In this document: positions 8,347 through 13,932 of the stretch, in pieces | Layout of the letters: each line of letters opens with the position of its first letter | Numbering within the stretch: position 1 is the first letter of the stretch | Source of the DNA: Candidatus Avelusimicrobium alvi | GTDB taxonomy: Bacteria; Elusimicrobiota; Elusimicrobia; Elusimicrobiales; Elusimicrobiaceae | Direction of reading: 5' to 3' | Assembly (NCBI GenBank): GCA_002329395.1 | Contig: DCTQ01000044.1 | Span: forward strand, 1-13,932 | DNA: 13,932 nucleotides | Program-made: the position numbers and the translations under genes | Notes under the pieces: generated by a model | What the model was told of the DNA's origin: nothing | What the model saw: the letters and a program-made list of their open reading frames with translations, nothing else | The model's database searches: none

Positions 8347-9657
8347 ATGAAAAAGACTATTTTGCTTATTTCCCTCTTCTGCTGGGCCGGACTGCTTTCG
8401 GCCCAAACGCCCGCCGCCACGGTGGGGCGCGTATCGGCTTCGTCCACCCGAATGAGCCCGCAAACGCTTCAAAAACGTTTTTTATTAAAACCCGGGGACG
8501 AATTCACCCCCGAAGCCTACGAAAAAGCGCAGGACGACCTGCACAACCTGCGCGTATTTAAAAAGCTGGATTTCAACGCCGAGCCCCAAAACGGCCGGGT
8601 AAACATTGACATCACCGCCGAAGACGGTTATTACCTTTTCCCCCTCGCGTTTGCGGCCGGAGGAGGCAAAAGCGCGGCCGCCGTGTCGCTGGCGGCGGGC
8701 AACCTGTTTAAACAGGGCGAAAGCACGTTTTTCTTTGCGGGCGGCAGTGAAGACGGTTTCTCCGCCAGCGCGGGAGCCAGCGTGGGGGACGATTTTTTCT
8801 CCGTCAATTTCACCAAACTTAATTTTGACCAGCGTTTCTACCAAGACTACTGGAGCAACACCTTCGGCGTGTTTTCCACCACCGACGACGAAGACGAATA
8901 CAACAGCCGCCTGCTGGGCCAAATACACACCAAAAAAGAACAAATTTCCCTTACCTATATGCGCCGCCTTTCGCGCACGCTGAGCGCGTTCATACGCCCG
9001 GAATACGTGCGCTATACCTATTCCCAAAACAGACTGGACGGCGGCAATCACAATCAGGTTACCGCCGGCCTGCGCCTATCCGACGATATTCGCCAGGGAG
9101 CCAACATGGGCGCGCTGTCCGGCTACGGGCTGACGGATAAAAAGAAAAGCCTGCAGAACCTGCCCCGCGCACGGCACGGCTATGTGGCGGACGTTTTTTA
9201 TACCTCCGGAGGAGACTGGACCGGGAGCGATTACGACATCTCCAAACTCGGCCTGGACGCGGCCTGGGTGCTGGAGCTGAAAAACCGCCATATGCTGGTG
9301 GTGGAAGCCCGCGCGCAGGACGCGTTTAAAGCGTCGTTTAGCGACGAAATCGTATCCACCGATTTACTCAGCGGGATGGGCCGCTACGACCGCCAGATAC
9401 GCGGTTCGCGCGGTGCGGGGGCGGCGGCTTCGTTTATCTATTATCTCCTGCGCAACGACACGGGGCTCCTCTCCATCGCGCCCTTTTATGAAATCGCCTA
9501 CGTCTATGCGGGCGGCGGCTACCGCCCCCACAGCGGAACGGGCGGCACGCTGTCTTACAAATTGTGGCGGTTTCCGTTCCCGGTCGGCATCAATTATACG
9601 CGCAACCTGCAGGACGGAAGCGACCAGGTGGGATTTGTTATCGGGGGAAGCTTCTAA
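8347..9657 (+). CDS. Short Omp85-like outer-membrane protein (one POTRA plus barrel)
   Basis: A 436-residue envelope protein. It has a signal peptide (cleavage probably SA/Q at 19/20). Next comes a POTRA-like segment at about 27-92, with the family's pattern of LKPGDEFTPEAYEKAQDDL, NLRVFKKLDF and a final VNIDI strand. A Gly/aromatic-rich barrel follows from about residue 95 to a C-terminal Phe (GGSF). IRGSRG at 351-356 sits where Omp85 proteins carry the (V/I)RGF/Y loop-6 motif. BamA has five POTRAs and is about 800 residues long, so this is not BamA. It is closer to the short single-POTRA Omp85/surface-antigen-like proteins, whose roles are mostly unknown. It has no Shine-Dalgarno site and a TATAAT eight bases before the ATG. 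It is monocistronic with a strong terminator after it. Confidence 0.78.
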   Translation: MKKTILLISLFCWAGLLSAQTPAATVGRVSASSTRMSPQTLQKRFLLKPGDEFTPEAYEKAQDDLHNLRVFKKLDFNAEPQNGRVNIDITAEDGYYLFPLAFAAGGGKSAAAVSLAAGNLFKQGESTFFFAGGSEDGFSASAGASVGDDFFSVNFTKLNFDQRFYQDYWSNTFGVFSTTDDEDEYNSRLLGQIHTKKEQISLTYMRRLSRTLSAFIRPEYVRYTYSQNRLDGGNHNQVTAGLRLSDDIRQGANMGALSGYGLTDKKKSLQNLPRARHGYVADVFYTSGGDWTGSDYDISKLGLDAAWVLELKNRHMLVVEARAQDAFKASFSDEIVSTDLLSGMGRYDRQIRGSRGAGAAASFIYYLLRNDTGLLSIAPFYEIAYVYAGGGYRPHSGTGGTLSYKLWRFPFPVGINYTRNLQDGSDQVGFVIGGSF

Positions 9658-9671
9658 AACTTATACAAGGG

Positions 9672-9703
9672 AAAAGCTCCGGCCAAACAGCCGGAGCTTT
9701 TTT
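9672..9703 (+). terminator. Rho-independent terminator of the Omp85-like gene
   Basis: A 12-bp inverted repeat (9672-9683 with 9690-9701, loop CCAAACA-like, 6 nt) with a GC-rich core and a terminal T6 run (9698-9703). The left A4 could also give weak termination on the other strand. Confidence 0.93.
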
Positions 9704-9800
9704 ATGGCCCCGCCACGCAAAACAATACATTTATAAGCGCAGGCGGCGCGATTGCTATCCGCTGTCTTCGCGGCGGCCCAATCTAACCCTTTTTACGGGG

Positions 9801-9828
9801 TTGCGCGCCGCGTGTGAAATTATATACT
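9801..9828 (+). promoter_or_regulatory. Candidate promoter of the DpsL gene
   Basis: TTGCGC (9801-9806), 16-base spacer, TATACT (9823-9828). The start would be near 9835, giving a leader of about 64 nt. No clear PerR or OxyR box is recognisable. The rest of the 195-base gap (9704-9898) shows no other gene. Confidence 0.5.
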
Positions 9829-9898
9829 GGGGATACACAGTAAACGGTCCCAAAACAGGGCTTTGTGTAAATAAGAAGCACCAACGGAGGGTAAATAT

Positions 9899-10429
9899 AT
9901 GGGAATGAAAGGAAGAGAAATTGTAGAAAGAGCGGGGGTAGACGTAGACGCTCTTATTAAACTCCTCAACAAAGCGTACAGCGACGAATGGCTGGCGTAT
10001 TATCAGTATTGGGTAGGCGCACGCATCGCCTCCGGGCCCATGGCACCGGCCTTAATCCCGGAGCTGGAAGAACACGCCGCAGAAGAGCTGGACCACGCCA
10101 CCAAACTGGCCAAACGCATTATTGAACTGGGCGGCACCCCGGTGCTGAGCCCGGAGGAATGGTACAAACAAAGCACGTGCGGCTATTTGGTCCCGTCGGA
10201 CCCGGACGCCGCAATCCTGCTTAAACAAAACATTCAGGGCGAACGCTGCGCGATTGAAGTGTACAGCAAACTGCTTGACGTGGTGAAAGGCAAAGATATG
10301 ATCACGGGCAACCTGATCCGCAAAATTCTGGAAGAAGAAGTGGAACACGAGCAGGACCTGGAAGACATCGGCCAGGATTACCTGGGCGGTAAAGCCAAAT
10401 CCGGCTCCTGCGGCTGCTCCAAAAAATAA
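9899..10429 (+). CDS. Dps-like ferritin of the thiol-containing DpsL type
   Basis: A 176-residue four-helix ferritin-superfamily protein. The di-iron ligands follow the bacterioferritin-like pattern: Glu30, ExxH at 63-66, Glu115 and ExxH at 147-150. Two cysteines, Cys94 and Cys117, 23 residues apart, match the near-site cysteine pair known in DpsL proteins of Sulfolobus and Bacteroides. These proteins form 12-subunit cages that use peroxide to oxidise and store iron. The C-terminal tail ends in SGSCGCSKK, adding Cys171 and Cys173. Rubrerythrin is less likely because there is no rubredoxin domain with paired CxxC. The start at 9899 is supported by GGAGGG seven bases upstream; ATG 9905 in the same frame is a poorer choice. 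It is monocistronic, with its own promoter and terminator, consistent with stress control. Confidence 0.85.
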   Translation: MGMKGREIVERAGVDVDALIKLLNKAYSDEWLAYYQYWVGARIASGPMAPALIPELEEHAAEELDHATKLAKRIIELGGTPVLSPEEWYKQSTCGYLVPSDPDAAILLKQNIQGERCAIEVYSKLLDVVKGKDMITGNLIRKILEEEVEHEQDLEDIGQDYLGGKAKSGSCGCSKK

Positions 10430-10446
10430 TTCGCCCGCATCAACCG

Positions 10447-10475
10447 AAAAGGCCCTCGCAAAGAGGGCCTTTTTT
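10447..10475 (+). terminator. Rho-independent terminator of dpsL
   Basis: An 11-bp repeat (10447-10457 with 10463-10473, loop GCAAA) with a GGCCCTC core, ending in T6. The left A4 gives a weaker T-tract on the minus strand, so it may also end the convergent gene that stops at 10494. Confidence 0.9.
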
Positions 10476-10493
10476 ATGCACGGCGCAGAAAAT

Positions 10494-11723
10494 CTATTTC
10501 AGCACGGGGTACGGCTCAAACACTTTGCCCGACACCACGACATTTTTCCCCCGGCGTTCCTCCGGCGTTTTGATGGCGTTTTCCACCCGTTCGCTGCGCG
10601 TAAACGGCACCGCCGAAAAAACCGTGTGCGAAGCCGAGAACTTCTTTACCCACTCTTCAAACGGCGCGGGCGACTCGCCCGTTAAAAATTTATCCGCCAC
10701 CACCGGGGTAAAGCGGCCGTCCCGGTTCATGATGAGCAGCGTGGCCGTATGGTAACGCCACGGCGGCGCGGAAGCGCCGTCCGCCAGCACAAAATGCTCC
10801 CCCCGCGCCGGACGCAAAAACTCGCCGGAGGCGGGCCGCGCCACTACCCGGTATATACGCATCAGCCCCCAGTTTGCCGAACGGGAAGCCACCGCTTCGC
10901 ACGCGCACCGCCCGAACAGATAACTGCAGTAATTGCACTCGTCGCTTACGTAACGGTACAGCCGCTGCATGGTACTTTTGGAAGGTTTGATTTTGGTGTC
11001 CAGGGCCGACAAATCAGGCTGGGGCTGTTCAAACACCACCACCTGCCGCCGCCCCTGCTCCACCGCGCGCCGCAGCCATTTGGCCAGCAGTTCTTTATCG
11101 GCCACGTTCACGGCCCCGCGCAGCAAGTTCTTTTCGGCCAGGCGGTAACCGCCGCCGGGCGCGGCCGGATGCGCCGAGCGCGCAAGCACCTGCAAAAACG
11201 CCAGTTCGCGCCGGTCGTTTAACGGGTCCTGCGCATTATAGGCGGGCAGTTTGGCCTTGGCGAAAAATTCCGTCAGCCAGGCTTTTATTTCTTTTTTATG
11301 CTCTTGATAAAACGAAGCGGCTTTGGACGCGTCAAAAGGTCTGCGCGCCATGCCAAATCCGTCCAGCACGCCCAGGTAATTAAACGTCAGTTTGCCCGGC
11401 ACGTCCGTGGCGTAGGCCGCGGTGCTGACGTACATATTAAACAGGTAAAAAGCCGTGGCGCGCACGTGTTGGTCCGTTACGCCCACATCAAACAGTCTCT
11501 CCCAAAAACCCGGGCCGCCGGGCACCTGCCCGCTGGGAAAATAAAAGCGCATCATATACAGGCGGTTCATCCCGGGGTTCTTCTGTACGCTGCGGCGCAT
11601 GCGCACCGCTTTTTCAAGCGCCGAAGAAAACGGCGTGCGGTATCCGCTTTCCCGGGCAAAGCCAACCCCGCAAAGCGCCGCCGCCAAAAATGCCGGAATA
11701 AAAAGACGCAACACTTTTTGCAT
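10494..11723 (-). CDS. Secreted protein with protein-glutaminase-like domain
   Basis: A 409-residue exported protein with no name I recognise as a whole. Residues 1-23 form a signal peptide (LCGVGFA/R; no valid lipobox because Leu precedes Cys18). Residues about 24-250 are a helical, Arg/Tyr-rich region that could be a pro-region. The C-terminal part resembles protein-glutaminase, which deamidates glutamine side chains in proteins: Cys273 (or Cys275) at the start of a helix ending in WG, then WRYHTA with His325, then VVAD with Asp344 and Trp358. His-to-Asp (19) and Asp-to-Trp (14) spacings nearly equal those I recall for the Chryseobacterium enzyme (20 and 14). Four cysteines cluster at 263-275. 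I use the ATG at 11723. The frame opens further upstream to 11915, but that part overlaps hppA and gives no signal peptide. No Shine-Dalgarno site is present. Confidence 0.72.
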   Translation of the reverse strand: MQKVLRLFIPAFLAAALCGVGFARESGYRTPFSSALEKAVRMRRSVQKNPGMNRLYMMRFYFPSGQVPGGPGFWERLFDVGVTDQHVRATAFYLFNMYVSTAAYATDVPGKLTFNYLGVLDGFGMARRPFDASKAASFYQEHKKEIKAWLTEFFAKAKLPAYNAQDPLNDRRELAFLQVLARSAHPAAPGGGYRLAEKNLLRGAVNVADKELLAKWLRRAVEQGRRQVVVFEQPQPDLSALDTKIKPSKSTMQRLYRYVSDECNYCSYLFGRCACEAVASRSANWGLMRIYRVVARPASGEFLRPARGEHFVLADGASAPPWRYHTATLLIMNRDGRFTPVVADKFLTGESPAPFEEWVKKFSASHTVFSAVPFTRSERVENAIKTPEERRGKNVVVSGKVFEPYPVLK

Positions 11724-11730
11724 ACGTAAT

Positions 11731-11759
11731 AGTATAGAAAAACGCGCCGCCTCAAACAA
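11731..11759 (-). promoter_or_regulatory. Promoter of the glutaminase-like gene, possibly leaderless
   Basis: On the minus strand: TTGTTT (11759-11754), 17-base spacer, TATACT (11736-11731), then seven bases to the ATG at 11723. Spacing and both hexamers are good, so the transcript should begin at or within a base or two of the start codon. Confidence 0.68.
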
Positions 11760-11826
11760 GGGCCAAAAGGCCCGCCGCGCCGGGCCCAAAAGACCCACGC
11801 ACATCCGGCCACAACGCGCGCGGATT

Positions 11827-11838
11827 ATATTATAATAT
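11827..11838 (+). promoter_or_regulatory. -10 region of hppA inside a 12-bp palindrome
   Basis: ATATTATAATAT (11827-11838) is a perfect palindrome holding TATAAT on both strands. On the plus strand (11831-11836) it would start hppA transcription near 11843, with a leader of about 35 nt containing AAAGGAGA. No good -35 is visible. Confidence 0.55.
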
Positions 11839-11876
11839 AGGGGACGTCTCACCAAAGTTTCAAAGGAGATTATCAA

Positions 11877-13932
11877 ATGTGGTATGGAATTGCCGCCCTG
11901 AGACCCTTTGAACAATATGCGCTGTTCGGCGTGTTGTTCATTGCGATTCTGGGGCTTTTATACGCGCTGTTCCTGCGCAAACAGGTTACCAGCGAAGAAA
12001 CCGGCACCCCTGAAATGTTAAAAGTATGGGGAGCCATCAAAGAAGGCGCCAACGCCTATCTTAAAAGACAGCTCAAAACCATCCTTCCGCTTATCGGATT
12101 GTTGACAGTCTGCCTTTTCCTTTCCGTTTACATCGTCCCGGTGTCCCAGGATTCCATGGAACGGTTTGCCGGTCTGTCCCCAGAGAAAGTAAAACTCATC
12201 GCCGCTTTCGGGCGCGCGGGCGCGTTCATTTTGGGCGCGGTGTTTTCGCTTCTGGTCGGCCAGCTGGGAATGCGTATCGCCGTGGACGCCAACGTCCGCG
12301 TGGCGGCCGCTTCCAAACGCAGCTTTGGCGACGCGCTTAAAATCGCGTACCGCGCCGGCACCGTAACGGGTATGCTTACCGACGGTTTGGGCCTGTTCGG
12401 CGGAACCATTATTTTCATTATTTTCGGCATCGCCGCGCCGGACGCCCTGCTGGGCTTCGGTTTCGGCGGTACGCTCCTTGCGCTCTTTATGCGCGTGGGC
12501 GGCGGCATTTACACCAAAGCGGCCGACGTAGGCGCCGACCTGGTGGGTAAAGTGGAAGCGGGCATCCCCGAAGATGACCCGCGCAACCCCGCCGTCGTGG
12601 CGGACCTGGTGGGCGACAACGTGGGCGACTGCGCCGGTATGGCCGCGGACATCTTTGAATCCTACGAAGTCACCATCGTCTCCGGCCTGATTTTGGGTAT
12701 CGCGCTGTGGAGAATCACCGGCCACCACGAGTGGATTGTGTATCCCCTCCTGGTGCGCGGTATCGGCGTGCTGTGCTCCATCATCGGCACCTATGCGGTA
12801 AAAGATTCCAAACGCACCGCCGGCAACGCGATGAAAGCCATTTTCAAAGGCTACAGCATCTCGGCCACCATTTCGGTGATTATTTTCGGCGTGCTGGCGT
12901 ACTTCTATATGAACACCGTGCCCGGCGGCTGGTGGAGACCTTTCGCCGCCACCACCATCGGTATTCTGCTGGCTATCACCATTGACCGCCTGACCGAATA
13001 CTTTACCGGCACGGAAAACAAACCCGTGCAGGAAATCAAAAAATCCACGTCCACCGGCCCCGCAACGACCATTCTGTCCGGCATCGCGGTGGGCTTTGAA
13101 TCGGCCGTGTGGACGACGCTGGTCATCGCGGCGTCCATCTTCTGCTCCGTCGTCATTTTCGGCACGATTGACGGTTTGTCCCCCGTGGAAAAATTCAACT
13201 TCATTCTCTACGGCGTGGCCATGACCGGTATCGGTATGCTGACTTTAACCGGCAACAACGTGGCGATGGACTCCTTCGGCCCCATCGCCGACAACGCCAA
13301 CGGCATCGGCGAAATGGCCTGGCACGGGCAGGAAGACGAAGACACCAAAAAAGCCCGCCAGATTATGGCCGACCTGGACGGCGTGGGCAACACCACCAAA
13401 GCCATTACCAAAGGCGTAGCCATCGGCTCGGCGGTGATTGCGGCCGTGTCGCTGTTTGCTTCTTATATGGTGGACGTGAGCAACGTCCAGCGTCTGCTTA
13501 ACGACGCCTGGGCCGCCGCCGGAGAAGCCAAAGTGCTTACGCTTTTGTCGCAGGTGGGCATTGTGGTTTCCAACCCGGTCGTGTTCGTGGGTATGCTGGT
13601 GGGTGCGGCGCTGCCGTGGCTGTTCTCTTCTTTCGCCATTAACGCCGTCAGCCGCGCGGCCGCGCTGATTGTGCAGGAAGTGCGCCGCCAGTTTAAAGGC
13701 GGGGTGCTGGAAGGCAAAGCCCGGCCCGATTATACGCGCGCCGTAAGCATTTCCACCGTCGCCGCGCAGAAAGAACTGATTATTCTGGCGCTTTTGGGCA
13801 TCGTGTCCCCGGTAGTGGTCGGTCTGGCCTTCGGCGTGGAAGCCCTGGGCGGATTCTTAGCCGGGATTATCGTCTCCGGCCAGCTTCTGGCGGTATTTAT
13901 GTCCAACGCCGGCGGCAGCTGGGATAACGCCA
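11877..13932 (+). CDS. hppA: Membrane-bound proton-pumping pyrophosphatase, 3' end cut by the window
   Basis: Hydrolyses cytosolic pyrophosphate and pumps ions across the inner membrane. 685 codons are visible with no stop before the edge; the family is usually about 650-750 residues with 15-17 membrane helices, so most of the gene is here. The substrate-binding loop begins DVGADLVGKVE (Asp217, Asp221, Lys225) and continues through DNVGDCAGMAAD. A second acidic block, DSFGPIADNANG, is also intact. The sequence GNTTKAITKG carries Lys508 and Thr511 where K+-dependent enzymes have Ala. This is the known signature of the K+-independent, H+-pumping class, so Na+ transport is unlikely. The start at 11877 has AAAGGAGA at good spacing. 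It is divergent from the glutaminase-like gene and probably has its own promoter. Confidence 0.97.
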   Translation, partial: MWYGIAALRPFEQYALFGVLFIAILGLLYALFLRKQVTSEETGTPEMLKVWGAIKEGANAYLKRQLKTILPLIGLLTVCLFLSVYIVPVSQDSMERFAGLSPEKVKLIAAFGRAGAFILGAVFSLLVGQLGMRIAVDANVRVAAASKRSFGDALKIAYRAGTVTGMLTDGLGLFGGTIIFIIFGIAAPDALLGFGFGGTLLALFMRVGGGIYTKAADVGADLVGKVEAGIPEDDPRNPAVVADLVGDNVGDCAGMAADIFESYEVTIVSGLILGIALWRITGHHEWIVYPLLVRGIGVLCSIIGTYAVKDSKRTAGNAMKAIFKGYSISATISVIIFGVLAYFYMNTVPGGWWRPFAATTIGILLAITIDRLTEYFTGTENKPVQEIKKSTSTGPATTILSGIAVGFESAVWTTLVIAASIFCSVVIFGTIDGLSPVEKFNFILYGVAMTGIGMLTLTGNNVAMDSFGPIADNANGIGEMAWHGQEDEDTKKARQIMADLDGVGNTTKAITKGVAIGSAVIAAVSLFASYMVDVSNVQRLLNDAWAAAGEAKVLTLLSQVGIVVSNPVVFVGMLVGAALPWLFSSFAINAVSRAAALIVQEVRRQFKGGVLEGKARPDYTRAVSISTVAAQKELIILALLGIVSPVVVGLAFGVEALGGFLAGIIVSGQLLAVFMSNAGGSWDNA

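Noticed and set aside
11724..11915. 64-residue N-terminal extension of the glutaminase-like frame
   Set aside because: It would overlap the hppA start and the promoters of both genes, and would bury the signal peptide that begins at 11723.
12018..12728. 236-codon open frame opposite hppA
   Set aside because: Antisense shadow; hydrophilic repeat-like composition is the complement of membrane-helix codons in hppA.

Overview
The window looks like ordinary chromosome of a Gram-negative bacterium with well over 50 % G+C in its genes (judged by eye) and short AT-rich promoter gaps. Two proteins with signal peptides and C-terminal Phe look like outer-membrane barrels, and one carries a POTRA-like segment. 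A type II-like MurB, a K+-independent-type membrane pyrophosphatase and a thiol-containing Dps-like ferritin suggest an anaerobe or microaerophile. Elusimicrobiota would fit this mix, but there is no 16S or other phylogenetic anchor, so that is a weak guess. I see no IS element, phage gene, CRISPR array or integration scar.

Layout. Positions 1-690 hold crcB (fluoride channel, minus strand) with a terminator on each side. Positions 691-4160 hold pgm (minus), which shares a back-to-back promoter with an unnamed barrel protein plus murB (plus). A tRNA-Asp with its own promoter and terminator follows. Positions 4161-4709 hold a small GNAT acetyltransferase that converges, through a two-way terminator, on the minus-strand operon guaB-guaA-dCMP deaminase (4726-8228). 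Divergent from guaB is a short Omp85-like protein (8347-9657). Then come a DpsL-type ferritin (9899-10429) and, on the minus strand, a secreted protein whose C-terminal part has the Cys/His/Asp layout of protein-glutaminase (10494-11723). The proton-pumping pyrophosphatase hppA runs off the right edge (11877 onward).

How the parts fit. guaB and guaA convert IMP to GMP, and the third gene adds a pyrimidine deoxynucleotide step. Pgm and MurB serve sugar-phosphate and cell-wall metabolism. The two barrels and the glutaminase-like protein belong to the envelope or outside. CrcB, DpsL and HppA cover fluoride export, iron/peroxide handling and pyrophosphate energy recovery. No single multigene system ties the window together.

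Two things stand out. First, at least four genes that start transcription units (crcB, the GNAT gene, the Omp85-like gene and the glutaminase-like gene) have no Shine-Dalgarno sequence and a -10 hexamer only 5-8 bases before the ATG, the arrangement of leaderless mRNAs. Other genes (pgm, the first barrel, guaB, the dCMP deaminase, dpsL, hppA) have good Shine-Dalgarno sites. Second, the secreted glutaminase-like protein combines a Cys/His/Asp triad pattern with an unusual CxxC...CxC cluster. All functions are read from the sequence and remembered family motifs; no search was run.
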